The position numbers were made by a program, and so were the translations under genes. Positions 1 through 7,944 of a stretch of DNA of 64,000 nt are shown here, piece after piece. The stretch lies in contig CAVYHJ010000002.1 in assembly GCA_963768165.1 (NCBI GenBank), forward strand, positions 682,001-746,000. The letters are read 5' to 3'. Numbering within the stretch: position 1 is the first letter of the stretch; each line of letters begins with the position of its first letter. This DNA is from CAVYHJ01 sp963768165 [NCBI: uncultured bacterium] (GTDB taxonomy: Bacteria > UBP4 > UBA4092). Below the pieces are notes generated by a model that was given only the letters and a program-made list of their open reading frames with translations, made no database searches and was not told the origin of the DNA.

Positions 1-278
1 TTAAATTTAGGAAGAAAAGTAGGTGGTAAATTAATTTCTATGGCAATTGGAATAATATTTTCTTTCTTACACCAGTCAAAAAACTCATCATCTTTTTTCA
101 AATAAATAAATTCACAAATCTTCTCTAATCTACGGGAAAAGGCTTGTGCACGCTTTTTAAATTGCCAAGGTTCTGAGCCGATGACAATAATTTTATCACC
201 GCCAAATGCGACATGAGTACGTACAATAATACCGGCATTTTCAGGGCTTTTAAGATTATATAAAACTGTACAAAACAT
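1..278 (-). CDS. TrmH/SpoU-like RNA 2'-O-methyltransferase, 5' part only
   Basis: The reading frame starts at the ATG at 278 and runs off the left edge of the window without a stop, so only the first 92 residues are visible. The opening residues (MFCTVLYNLKSPENAG, then IIVRTHVAFGGDKIIVIG) resemble the N-terminal signature of the SpoU/TrmH SPOUT family, in which an N-P/S-x-N-xG-x-I-x-R-T segment precedes an AFG motif. The C-terminal knot that binds S-adenosylmethionine lies outside the window, so family membership rests on the N-terminal motif only. No strong Shine-Dalgarno site is seen. Substrate (tRNA or rRNA) cannot be told. Confidence 0.55.
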   Translation of the reverse strand, partial: MFCTVLYNLKSPENAGIIVRTHVAFGGDKIIVIGSEPWQFKKRAQAFSRRLEKICEFIYLKKDDEFFDWCKKENIIPIAIEINLPPTFLPKF

Positions 279-378
279 TTAAATGATGCATCAGAATTCG
301 AGCATTTTTATGGTATACCCGATGCTACCTTAATAAAATGAGAATATATCAAAGTAACGAGAAATGGGCAAGGGTAGA

Positions 379-457
379 AACTTTTGGCAAATGCCGAAAG
401 TTATAATCGCAATAAAATCAATTATATAGAAAACTTTGAGCGAATGTACAAAGTTTT
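379..457. repeat. Two adjacent dyad hairpins between genes
   Basis: Two inverted repeats lie in the gap between the methyltransferase start and the asd stop. The first (379-402) pairs AACTTTTGGCA with TGCCGAAAGTT with almost no loop. The second pairs AAAACTTTG (430-438) with CAAAGTTTT (449-457) around a 10-nt loop. They sit just downstream of asd on its strand and may act as its transcription end, though no clean U-run follows. Confidence 0.5.
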
Positions 458-472
458 ATAAGTTAGGCAGAT

Positions 473-1468
473 TTACAACAATTCCGCAATCTGTACCGCG
501 TTCAATGCCGCTCCTTTAAGCAACTGGTCACCCGCCACAAACAGGGCAATCCCGTTCTCAAACGTATTATCATACCGAATCCGTCCGACAAAACAATCAT
601 CCTTGCCTGACGCTTCAATCGGCATGGGGAAATAATTCTTTTCCCTCTCATCCACCAATTTACACCCCGGAAACGCGCTAATGGCTTTACGCACATCATC
701 CAATTTCAATTTCTTTTCCGTCTCCACCACAATAGATTCCGAATGTGCCCGCAACACAGGCACCCGTACACATGTCGGCGTCACTTTAATATCTTTATCA
801 TGCAATATCTTCCAGGTCTCTTTCACCATTTTCGTCTCTTCTTCATTATACCCGTCTTCCCCAATCTTGGTGTTATGAGAAAATAAGTTAAACGCAATCT
901 GATGCGGGAACGCCACTTTCTTAATCGGTTTATTATTCAAGAAATCCTTGGCTTGTTCCACCAATTCCTCCATAGCCTTCGCGCCTGCACCGCTTGCCGC
1001 TTGGTACGTAGACACAATCACTCTCTTAATACGTGATAACTTATAAATTGGATAAATCCCCATCAACATAATAATCGTCGAACAATTCGGATTGGCTATA
1101 ATCCCTTTATGTTTCTTGATATCCTCGGGATTAATTTCAGGTATCACCAACGGAACTTCCGGGTCCATCCGAAATGCCGAAGAATTATCCACCACCACCG
1201 CACCTGCTTCTACAGCACTTTTAGCAAATTCCCTCGACCGGCTTGCCCCCGCGGAAAATAATGCCACCTCAATCCCTTTAAATGAATCCTTGGTTAATTC
1301 TTCCACCGGATGGTCTTTCCCCTGAAACTTGATTTTCTTGCCTATCGACCGGGCGGACGCCAAAAATCGGATACTCTTGACCGGATATTTCCGTTCTTCC
1401 AATACGCGGTTAAATTCAGCACCTACCGCGCCCGTTGCCCCTACTATCGCTACATGTTTTGCATTCAT
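473..1468 (-). CDS. asd: Aspartate-semialdehyde dehydrogenase
   Basis: It reduces aspartyl phosphate to aspartate semialdehyde with NADPH, the branch step towards lysine/diaminopimelate, threonine and methionine. The 331-residue product has the N-terminal nucleotide-binding motif (VAIVGATGAVG, residues 6-16), the NPNCST active-site motif with the nucleophile at Cys129, and the VRVPVLRAHSES segment carrying the general-base histidine. Length is normal for the family. The ATG at 1468 is preferred to an upstream start at 1510 because AGAGGT lies about 8 nt before it and the conserved domain begins at once. Threonine synthase is encoded 13 kb away, so the threonine pathway is not clustered. Confidence 0.95.
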   Translation of the reverse strand: MNAKHVAIVGATGAVGAEFNRVLEERKYPVKSIRFLASARSIGKKIKFQGKDHPVEELTKDSFKGIEVALFSAGASRSREFAKSAVEAGAVVVDNSSAFRMDPEVPLVIPEINPEDIKKHKGIIANPNCSTIIMLMGIYPIYKLSRIKRVIVSTYQAASGAGAKAMEELVEQAKDFLNNKPIKKVAFPHQIAFNLFSHNTKIGEDGYNEEETKMVKETWKILHDKDIKVTPTCVRVPVLRAHSESIVVETEKKLKLDDVRKAISAFPGCKLVDEREKNYFPMPIEASGKDDCFVGRIRYDNTFENGIALFVAGDQLLKGAALNAVQIAELL

Positions 1469-1555
1469 AAAATTTACCTCTATATATAAATAAAGGGTAG
1501 GTGAAATCACCTGCCCTTTTAGTGATATTATTATATCATAAATTTATTCGTAGGG

Positions 1556-1573
1556 GGCGACCGGCCGGTCGCC
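1556..1573. repeat. REP-like GC-rich palindrome
   Basis: A perfect 18-bp palindrome (GGCGACCGGCCGGTCGCC) is flanked by GTAG and CTAC, giving an extended imperfect inverted repeat from about 1550 to 1579. It is far more GC-rich than the surrounding DNA. Elements of the GTAGGGGCGA...TCGCCCCTAC kind are known from many bacterial genomes as REP-type repeats. An REP/IS200-type transposase is present at 17.4 kb. It lies only 28 bp before the next start codon. Confidence 0.7.
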
Positions 1574-1600
1574 GCTACATTTGCGTAACAAGGGAGTTTT

Positions 1601-2590
1601 ATGACAATTGGAATTGGAATTATCGGAGCGGGGCGGATGGGGGAAGTCCATGCCGCTAACATTCAGAAAATCTCCGGGGCGAAAGTGGTGGGGGTTGTGG
1701 AAGTTATCAAAACCAGGGCGCAGGAATTCGCGCAAAAATATGGTATTGATTCGTATGACGATTATCGTCCGTTAATCGAGCGAAAAGATCTGCAGGCGGT
1801 CGTGGTTTGTAATCCTCATACCCTGCACCATGACTGTGTGGTCGCGGCAGCGAACGCGGGGAAACATATTCTTTGCGAGAAACCGATTGAGACCACGCTG
1901 GAGAAAATAGATTCCATGTTGGACGCCTGCCGAAAAAACAAAGTGCTCTTTATGCCGGGACATATCCATCGTTTTCTGCCAGCGAATCTCCTTGTGAAAC
2001 AGTTAATAGACGAAGGGCGAATCGGCCAGCCCATTATGGCGTATGATCAAATTCTATCTCTTGGTTTTGAACCCGGGTATCCCGCGTGGATGGGCATAAA
2101 ATCCCTGTCCGGGGGCGGAATGTTCATTAACAACGGGGTTCACAGCGTTGACCGGATGCGGTATTGGTTGAATGGGGAAGTGACCTCCGTGTTTTCCAAA
2201 TGCGGACGTTACGCCTTGGATATTGAAGTCGAAGACAACGGGATGATGTTGCTGACCCTGTCCAACGGCACGTTTGCTAATTGCCATTTGAGTTGGTCAC
2301 CTCCCAAACCTGCGGGAACGTGCGTTGTCAAAATTCACGGCACGGAGGGTATCATTGAATGTTGGAGTTGGAAAAATTCGATTCAGTTGGTGACTAAAAC
2401 CGATTCCGATTGGCGCGACATTTCAATCCCAACCGGTGACGGGTTCTTGAACGAAATGCGCGAATTTATTTCCGCTATTCAGGAAAACCGGCCCGCTTTA
2501 GTAACCCCGGAAGACGGGCGCAAAGCCGTCTCCGCTATCCTTGCCGCTTACGAATCCAGCAACTGTGGAAAAGCCGTCATTCCGAAATAG
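1601..2590 (+). CDS. Gfo/Idh/MocA family NAD(P)-dependent oxidoreductase
   Basis: The 329-residue protein has the Rossmann motif GIGIIGAGRMGEVHAANI near its N-terminus and the CEKP motif (Lys94) typical of the Gfo/Idh/MocA family, followed by the C-terminal mixed alpha/beta domain with GGGMFINNGVHSVD, where the His/Asp pair is usual for the catalytic region. Family members oxidise or reduce cyclitols and sugars; myo-inositol 2-dehydrogenase is the closest well-known type, but the substrate cannot be read from sequence. AAGGGAG lies about 8 nt upstream of the ATG. Its coding strand is opposite to asd, and it stands alone. Confidence 0.85.
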   Translation: MTIGIGIIGAGRMGEVHAANIQKISGAKVVGVVEVIKTRAQEFAQKYGIDSYDDYRPLIERKDLQAVVVCNPHTLHHDCVVAAANAGKHILCEKPIETTLEKIDSMLDACRKNKVLFMPGHIHRFLPANLLVKQLIDEGRIGQPIMAYDQILSLGFEPGYPAWMGIKSLSGGGMFINNGVHSVDRMRYWLNGEVTSVFSKCGRYALDIEVEDNGMMLLTLSNGTFANCHLSWSPPKPAGTCVVKIHGTEGIIECWSWKNSIQLVTKTDSDWRDISIPTGDGFLNEMREFISAIQENRPALVTPEDGRKAVSAILAAYESSNCGKAVIPK

Positions 2591-2676
2591 CTAACCCCCG
2601 TAAAATCAATTGGTTGATACTTCCGAAAGTCTGTCCCGTAAAGCATGTTTAACTCAATAGAATACGTATCATATAC

Positions 2677-2719
2677 GGAGTTGAAGTGGAGGTGAAAATT
2701 TCACCTCCACTTCAACTCC
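2677..2719. repeat. Perfect 43-nt inverted repeat with phased CTCC units
   Basis: Two perfectly complementary 21-nt arms (2677-2697 and 2699-2719) are separated by a single base. The right arm ends in CTCC at 2708 and again at 2719, an 11-bp phase, and its last unit ACTTCAACTCC differs at one base from a unit of the dispersed repeat at 25.1 kb. It lies between the stops of the convergent genes at 2590 and 2789, where it could terminate transcription from either side, but there is no U-run. Confidence 0.75.
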
Positions 2720-2788
2720 ACTACTCCTTCGGTTCATCCTGATGTCTAATTTGCAGGTAACTCTACTTTTATCAATAGGTGAGACGTA

Positions 2789-3256
2789 TTATGACTGCTT
2801 TTTCCTAATTTTTGAAAAATAGCCCATAATTTTCTTGTCAAAATCTAAATAAATATCTTGCTCGATTTGCTTTCTACCTTTTAATTTGACAGCAAGGTAG
2901 CCAATCGCACGCCCTAAGGGATATATTCCTAAAATCATGAAACAATCAAATACTATATACCATTTATGAAACCCCCAGAAATCGTCCCAACCATGATGTT
3001 GAATCAATGGATAACTAACAATCCCAATAAGACCATAATATACAATAAGAATTGTTATCCCACTCAAAGTGCGTTCATTCTGTTTAGCCGTAAGTCCTGT
3101 TATTAATGCTGCCAGATAAGGACTAAATAATATTGCGAGAAATCCAGCATTACCGGAATAGCTTTTACTATATAATATCGCCCAGATTGACCACCCTATC
3201 CCCACAGCACTGCCGATAAGAACTGCCAACCAATCTCTAATGGTTAAACGAGTCAT
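2789..3256 (-). CDS. Membrane protein, tandem paralog 3 of 3
   Basis: I do not recognise a named family. The 155-residue product starts MTRLTIRDWLAVLIGSAVGI and has four hydrophobic segments (about residues 8-30, 35-55, 65-85 and 100-125), then a basic and acidic tail containing YLAVKLKG and DIYLDFDKK. Both ends are shared with the two genes upstream on the same strand, so this is a recent tandem duplication. A TATAAT-like hexamer (complement of 3271-3276) lies about 15 nt before the ATG with no clear Shine-Dalgarno between, so the transcript may have a very short leader. Confidence 0.75.
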   Translation of the reverse strand: MTRLTIRDWLAVLIGSAVGIGWSIWAILYSKSYSGNAGFLAILFSPYLAALITGLTAKQNERTLSGITILIVYYGLIGIVSYPLIQHHGWDDFWGFHKWYIVFDCFMILGIYPLGRAIGYLAVKLKGRKQIEQDIYLDFDKKIMGYFSKIRKKQS

Positions 3257-3330
3257 AGTATTTAGCTGTTATTATAAAAGACGTTTTCACAATTGTCGAA
3301 TTACTTCATCTAAAATCTGGCAAAGAGAGT

Positions 3331-3762
3331 TTATAGCTTCTTATCAAAATCCAAATAAATATCTTTTTCGATTGCCTTTTTACCTTTGAGTATGACCGCC
3401 AGATGCCCCACCTGTCGTCCTAGAGAATACATACCGATAATACAAATACCCGCAACAAACGCCCCCCACCTACGCCATATCATAAAATGCATCCAAAAGT
3501 AGGATTGATTGGATAGACAACCGATAACCACAAACATGCTCAAGGTCACGATAAGAACCGTAATCCCCGATAATATGCGTTCATTTCGTTTTGCTAAAAG
3601 TCCCGTCACGAAGGCAGGTACGTAGGGGCATAAAAGAATACAGAGATACATGGTAAACCCTGATTCGATACCGCTATATTCAAAAAGCCAAACTACCCCG
3701 CTTATACCCAATCCATTGCCGATAAGGATTGCCAGCCAATCTCTGATGGTTAAGCGAGTCAT
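3331..3762 (-). CDS. Membrane protein, tandem paralog 2 of 3
   Basis: The 143-residue protein of unknown function shares the N-terminal MTRLTIRDWLA block and the C-terminal YLDFDKK tail with its neighbours, but its middle has diverged most (SGVVWLFEYSGIESGFTMYL). Four membrane segments are predicted by eye. It is shorter at the C-terminus than the other two. Upstream, the complement of 3777-3782 is a TATAAT hexamer and AAGG follows about 10 nt before the start, so the gene appears to have its own promoter despite the 44-bp gap to the preceding gene. Confidence 0.75.
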   Translation of the reverse strand: MTRLTIRDWLAILIGNGLGISGVVWLFEYSGIESGFTMYLCILLCPYVPAFVTGLLAKRNERILSGITVLIVTLSMFVVIGCLSNQSYFWMHFMIWRRWGAFVAGICIIGMYSLGRQVGHLAVILKGKKAIEKDIYLDFDKKL

Positions 3763-3806
3763 GGTGTATGCCTTAGATTATACAAGACATTATCGAATGT
3801 GTCGGA

Positions 3807-4301
3807 TTACTTCGTCCATAATTTGGCAAAGAAGGCTTTCATCTTCATTTCCCCTTTTTTACATAAAGTCAGCAGTCTCTTATCCAAATCCAAATAGATA
3901 TCTTGCTCGGTTTGCTTTTTACCTTTTAGTTTAACAGCCAGATAGCCAAGAGCACGACCTATAAAATACATGAACAAAACCGCAAAACACCAAGGTATGA
4001 TATACCATTTATGAAAGCCCCAGAAATCGTCCCAACCATCATGCTGAATCAGTGGATAACTTACAATACCAAGAAGACCATAATGTAGTACTAGAATAGT
4101 AATCCCGCTCAAAGTCCGTTCATTTTTCTTGGCGATAAGCCCTGTAATCAAAGCAGAAAGATATGGACTAAATACGCTTGGGAGTACAAGTATATAATCA
4201 GAATTACTCCCACTAAATAGAATAGACCAGTACGCCCACCCTATCCCCAAAGCGCTTCCGATAAGGACTGCCAGCCAATCTCTGATAGTCAAGCGAGTCA
4301 T
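3807..4301 (-). CDS. Membrane protein, tandem paralog 1 of 3
   Basis: The 164-residue protein is the longest of three tandem paralogs. It has four hydrophobic segments after the MTRLTIRDWLAVLIGSALGI start, and a positively charged C-terminal tail (KKGEMKMKAFFAKLWTK) that the others lack. Residues around WDDFWGFHKWY between segments 3 and 4 are almost identical to those of the protein at 2789-3256, so those two are the closest pair. The complement of 4316-4321 is a TATAAT hexamer and AAAGG follows before the ATG. No function can be assigned. Confidence 0.75.
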   Translation of the reverse strand: MTRLTIRDWLAVLIGSALGIGWAYWSILFSGSNSDYILVLPSVFSPYLSALITGLIAKKNERTLSGITILVLHYGLLGIVSYPLIQHDGWDDFWGFHKWYIIPWCFAVLFMYFIGRALGYLAVKLKGKKQTEQDIYLDLDKRLLTLCKKGEMKMKAFFAKLWTK

Positions 4302-4399
4302 GGTGTATACCTTTCATTATACTTGACGTGTAATAGATAAGAAAGGTTTAGTGGTTACACAGGTGAGACCCTTGAAAAAGTCAGCAAAACTTTACACTC

Positions 4400-4505
4400 T
4401 GTCATTCTGAGGAGCGAAGCGACGAAGAATCCCTGCCTAAAATCGCTTTACATTAGGTAGAACACAGGGATTCTTCCCCTTCGCAAGTTCAGGGTCAGAA
4501 TGACA
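4400..4505. repeat. MITE-like element with terminal inverted repeats
   Basis: The segment begins TGTCATTCTGAGGAGCGAAG and ends in the imperfect reverse complement (AGGGTCAGAATGACA), with a second internal inverted pair, AGAATCCCTG and CAGGGATTCTT. The left end matches a repeat I know from many environmental bacterial genomes (TGTCATTCTGAGGAGCGAAGC). It has no coding capacity and sits in the intergenic gap before the prepilin fragment. Confidence 0.7.
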
Positions 4506-4563
4506 AAAATGGGAATGGCGCTTTTTCAGAGATTACAAGTGTAATATAAAGGCGTTGAGATGG

Positions 4564-4574
4564 CACTGTTATAG
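4564..4574 (+). promoter_or_regulatory. Extended -10 promoter-like element
   Basis: CACTGTTATAG, preceded by GAGATGG, matches the element found upstream of the exported-protein genes at 26.9, 29.8 and 56.6 kb. TGTTATAG looks like an extended -10 (TG-N-TATAAT type). It lies 13 bp before the prepilin-like ATG. Confidence 0.5.
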
Positions 4575-4586
4575 AGAAGGGAAAAG

Positions 4587-4721
4587 ATGGTTATGAAAAA
4601 GGGTTGGAGACATAGAATAGGAAGACGCGGATTTACCCTGATCGAATTACTCCTTGTAATCTCGATTATTGGGATTTTGGGTGCCATCGTAGTCTCGAGC
4701 TTGGCGGTTCACCATCCCTAA
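4587..4721 (+). pseudogene. Type IV prepilin / type II pseudopilin N-terminus, probably frameshifted
   Basis: A 44-codon frame encodes a basic leader, the prepilin peptidase and N-methylation site RRGFTLIELLL, and a hydrophobic helix (LVISIIGILGAIVVSSL), then stops. This is an unmistakable class III signal peptide. In the +1 frame the reading continues after the helix (LGGSPSLNARLGIT...) for about 35 codons to a TGA near 4815. A single-base frameshift in a short pilin-like gene is therefore one explanation; a truncated remnant is the other. Full pseudopilins are usually longer than 120 residues. It has the extended -10 element immediately upstream. Confidence 0.65.
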
Positions 4722-4857
4722 ATGCCCGCTTGGGTATAACGGATAGTGAACCTTGTAACAAACGCCGATTGGCGTTGGGGATGAAAGACCTGTCCAATTT
4801 TATAGACCTGTGATAGCATGAATATTCCATATTAACGAGCAAGGGAAAGGAAAATTC

Positions 4858-5082
4858 ATGCCAAGTAGTGACGACAAATATATCATCCGGCCCGGCGGGA
4901 GCAGCGAAGAAAACGAACATCAACACGGACCCGGCGGTGAAGGGGAAGAACCGTCTTTGGAACAATATGTGTTTGCCAATAGCGTAGTCCAGACCGGGTT
5001 AATCCAGCTATTAGTCGAGAAAAAACTTATCACGCTGGAAGAACTCACGGCACAGGTCGAAAAAGTCCGCGAAGGGATGTAA
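4858..5082 (+). CDS. Small acidic protein of unknown function
   Basis: The 74-residue protein has a flexible Gly/Glu/His-rich N-terminal third (PGGSSEENEHQHGPGGEGEE) and an alpha-helical C-terminal half (LEQYVFANSVVQTGLIQLLV, then KKLITLEELTAQVEKVREGM). AAAGGA lies about 7 nt before the ATG. It has no signal peptide or membrane segment. The helix-turn pattern suggests a small adaptor or subunit, but I do not recognise the family. The start of the membrane protein gene follows 36 bp downstream, so the two may be cotranscribed. Confidence 0.6.
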   Translation: MPSSDDKYIIRPGGSSEENEHQHGPGGEGEEPSLEQYVFANSVVQTGLIQLLVEKKLITLEELTAQVEKVREGM

Positions 5083-5118
5083 CCGTTTACCCCAAAAACG
5101 AATTCACAAACATCCACC

Positions 5119-6624
5119 ATGGGTGCCGATGAACAAAAGCGCATTGGGAATCATTACCTGAAGAAGGCAGAGGAACTTATTTTTCATCCCGTGAAATCGG
5201 GAACTCCGGCTCAACGGCAAAGTTATCTTTTACTGCTCCTGCTCTACCTGGTTGGGATTCTGCATTGGGCGAATTTCTACAATTATGGAAGAACGCGTTC
5301 CTTTGCGCCCGGGGATTGGCCCCAGGAATATTATTATGAAACGGTACTCCACGAAATGGTCACTTCATTCAAAATCCCCTATTATATTTCCTATCCCTAT
5401 CACGATACCATCCGGTTCCTTGCCGTACCCGAAATAAATCTTTCCCCTCAAATTTTGCTTCTCCGCTCCCTACCCATCAGCCAGTTTGTCATGATCAATA
5501 TCCTATTTTTATATACCCTGGGTTATCTTGGCTGTCTACGGATAAAGAAAAAATACTCCCTCTCCCTTTTTTCCTTTGCGATATTTTATTTCTTATTTAA
5601 TTTTAACGGCCATATTACGTCGCATCTTTCCGTCGGACACCCTTGGGGAGGTTATTTTTTACTTCCCTTTTTCCTATTGTATCTCCTGGAATTGGCGGAA
5701 AATAAACCTTCACCCTTCCCGGTGATAAAACTCTCCCTGGTCTTATTCGCCATATTACTCCAAGGGTCATTTCATCTGTTCAACCGGTGCCTGTTATTTC
5801 TTGTCGTGACGTTATTATTCAACTGGCAATTGCTGAACCCGGTTTTAGGAACCTTGGTACTGACCGCTTTTTTGTCTTTATTCCGTCTGCTCCCCGGCAT
5901 GTTTTCTCTTTACAAAATACAACCTGTTTATATCACCGGTTATCGCAGTCTGCGAGATGTATGGGATGCATTAACCTTGTTGAAAATGCCCCAAAATGAA
6001 TACATTGGTGGGATCTTACAAGGGTACCAAAGTTGGTGGGAATACGATATGTATATCGGGGTGATAGGATTGGCGATAATCCTCTATTGCGGCATTTATT
6101 GGCGGTTCCAAAAAGGCTTTGAATCTACTACACAGAAATTTCGTTTCCTGGATAACCCCTGCCTGACCTTTTTTATTTTATCCTTGAGTTACTTTTATTT
6201 TCTTATTCTGGAACTGCATCTCCCCTTTTTGAGAGTGGAACGGGTTCCTTCCAGATTCATTTTATTGCCGGTTCTATTTCTTCTTTTCATTTCGGTGGTG
6301 CGGATACAGGAAAGAATTGCCTGGTTCACCCAAAACAGAACAACCACCGTATTGTCCCTAGCGGGCTTGATGCAATTGGGATTTGCTTTGGCGACCCATT
6401 CATTTTATTGGAGAATTATGAGTATCGAAATGAAAATCCAACCGAATATAGATTTCTTGTTACATTCCAACGTTCATATTATTGAACTGCCGCCCATCTT
6501 TTACAATACTTGCGTTAATGTGACCTTTTTGATTTCGTGCTTTACATTCGTTGCCTTGTGTGGTTATATAGTGTGGTCTTTTTACCGGAGGAGAAGAACT
6601 ATTCCTTTGGAACAGGAAAACTAA
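5119..6624 (+). CDS. Polytopic membrane protein, GT-C/YfhO-like
   Basis: The 501-residue protein has about eleven hydrophobic segments after a short cytoplasmic N-terminus. The first periplasmic loop holds FAPGDWPQEYYYETVLHEMV, with an acidic residue in the position expected for a GT-C glycosyltransferase, and the next contains NFNGHITSHLSVGHPWGGYF, which resembles loops in YfhO/PMT-like lipid-linked sugar transferases. This assignment is based on topology and loop character only. No good Shine-Dalgarno precedes the ATG. The next gene starts 22 bp after the stop, so the two are likely an operon for envelope glycan or surface polymer work. Confidence 0.55.
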   Translation: MGADEQKRIGNHYLKKAEELIFHPVKSGTPAQRQSYLLLLLLYLVGILHWANFYNYGRTRSFAPGDWPQEYYYETVLHEMVTSFKIPYYISYPYHDTIRFLAVPEINLSPQILLLRSLPISQFVMINILFLYTLGYLGCLRIKKKYSLSLFSFAIFYFLFNFNGHITSHLSVGHPWGGYFLLPFFLLYLLELAENKPSPFPVIKLSLVLFAILLQGSFHLFNRCLLFLVVTLLFNWQLLNPVLGTLVLTAFLSLFRLLPGMFSLYKIQPVYITGYRSLRDVWDALTLLKMPQNEYIGGILQGYQSWWEYDMYIGVIGLAIILYCGIYWRFQKGFESTTQKFRFLDNPCLTFFILSLSYFYFLILELHLPFLRVERVPSRFILLPVLFLLFISVVRIQERIAWFTQNRTTTVLSLAGLMQLGFALATHSFYWRIMSIEMKIQPNIDFLLHSNVHIIELPPIFYNTCVNVTFLISCFTFVALCGYIVWSFYRRRRTIPLEQEN

Positions 6625-6646
6625 ACGGACAGGAAATAAATCGCTC

Positions 6647-7282
6647 TTGAGAAATTCAATTCTTATATTATCCGGCTTGATGCTGATCATGGTAATTATG
6701 GTGACAGGGTGTCACCGCAAATTGCAACAACCGTCTACAACACCGGCAGCCGGTTCATCTAAAGCCACGTCTCCCCGGGGTGCAACGGACAGTACTAAAA
6801 ATGTCTCCGGCAAGATGCACGGACGGAAAAACTTAAAATCCGGCGGTTTGAATGGGCAATATTACCAGTGGAAAGGCAATAATAATTTTTTCGCCAACCC
6901 TCCCGTGTTCACACGCGTGGACAATGAAATTTCTTTTGATTGGGAAACGTATCCGCCCAATTCCCGGCTTACCCAGGATCATTTCTCGGTACGCTGGACG
7001 GGATACCTTATGATTGACCAGGAAGACGATTATAAAATCCGGCTGGACGCGGACGATGGAGCGCAACTGACCATTGATGACAAACAGGTATTGCCCATGG
7101 GACTATTCAGCCGCAAGGAAATGGTGCACCTGACCCAGGGATTGCACAAAATTTTATTGGAATATTACCAGCAGGAAGGGGTGGCATTATGTTACTTGTT
7201 CTGGTCGGAACCGCCCTACCGGGAGACCTCGATTATCCCCTCCGACCATTTGTATTATGAAGAAAGCAGTTACCAACCGTAA
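6647..7282 (+). CDS. PA14-domain lipoprotein
   Basis: The frame begins with TTG at 6647, with GGACAGGAAAT about 9 nt upstream, and encodes 211 residues. A short hydrophobic signal ends in the lipobox VTGC (Cys about residue 22), followed by a Ser/Thr/Pro-rich linker. Residues 65-205 form a PA14 domain: GLNGQYYQWKGN, the YLMIDQEDDYKIRLDADDGA core, LTIDDKQVL, and HKILLEYYQQEGVALCYLFW. PA14 domains usually bind carbohydrate. It is probably anchored in a membrane and acts with the adjacent GT-C-like protein. A rare start codon is the main uncertainty. Confidence 0.75.
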   Translation: MRNSILILSGLMLIMVIMVTGCHRKLQQPSTTPAAGSSKATSPRGATDSTKNVSGKMHGRKNLKSGGLNGQYYQWKGNNNFFANPPVFTRVDNEISFDWETYPPNSRLTQDHFSVRWTGYLMIDQEDDYKIRLDADDGAQLTIDDKQVLPMGLFSRKEMVHLTQGLHKILLEYYQQEGVALCYLFWSEPPYRETSIIPSDHLYYEESSYQP

Positions 7283-7286
7283 TATC

Positions 7287-7319
7287 AGTTTCGAGTTTCG
7301 AGTTCCTAGTTCCTAGTTG
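7287..7319. repeat. Short-period simple repeat
   Basis: Tandem imperfect units (AGTTTCG AGTTTCG, then AGTTCCT AGTTCCT) of 7-8 bp fill the gap between convergent genes. Similar short-period tracts occur at 11.88, 37.4 and 54.3 kb. Confidence 0.6.
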
Positions 7320-7341
7320 AATGCGCTTGGAATTATTCCCG

Positions 7342-7944
7342 TTATTCTTTCGCTCCGGCATCTTTTAGGAGTTTTACAATATCGGGATGTTTCTTATCTA
7401 CCGCTAACATCAAGGCGGTTTTACCATCTTTCCCTTTTACATTGACATCTGCACCTTTGGCTAATAAAATTTGTACCATCTCCGTATGTCCAAGTAATGC
7501 CATCCACATCAAGGCGGTATAACCACCCTTGTTTTTCTCATTGACGTCGGCGCCTTTCACCAATAAGGCTTGAATGGTATCTTTATTACCAAACATTGCC
7601 GCAAGTGCCAAAGCAGTAAAGCCTAAGTTATTTTTCGAATTTACTTCCGCACCTTTAATTAATAAGGTTTTCACGGTTTTCGTATGTCCATACCGTGCCG
7701 CATACATCAAGGCTGTCCAATAATCGCTGTTTTTCGCATTCGGATTCATTCCTGCATCTAAGAATAATTTCACAGTGTCGGTTTTTCCATCCCTTGCACA
7801 AGCAAAAAACTCATCTTCACTATAAGTAATCTTCATTTGCGCCAATGCATCTTTCGCTTCTTGTGGTGTTTTGGCGTAAGAGGGGAATACCAGCAACGAA
7901 AATAATAATAGTGAGAGACTTCTGAACGAAAAGAACTTCATCAT
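7342..7944 (-). CDS. Exported ankyrin-repeat protein
   Basis: The product has 200 residues. It starts at the ATG at 7944, which has AAGGAG 7 nt upstream; the longer frame from 7992 lacks a site. A signal peptide (MMKFFSFRSLSLLLFSLLVF, cleavage near PSYA) is followed by five 33-residue ankyrin repeats with the TALMYAARYGHTKTVKTLL type core and GADVN turns. Ankyrin arrays bind proteins, and here the stack would act in the periplasm or outside the cell. The last repeat is shortened and caps the fold. The gene stands alone between convergent and divergent neighbours. Confidence 0.85.
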   Translation of the reverse strand: MMKFFSFRSLSLLLFSLLVFPSYAKTPQEAKDALAQMKITYSEDEFFACARDGKTDTVKLFLDAGMNPNAKNSDYWTALMYAARYGHTKTVKTLLIKGAEVNSKNNLGFTALALAAMFGNKDTIQALLVKGADVNEKNKGGYTALMWMALLGHTEMVQILLAKGADVNVKGKDGKTALMLAVDKKHPDIVKLLKDAGAKE

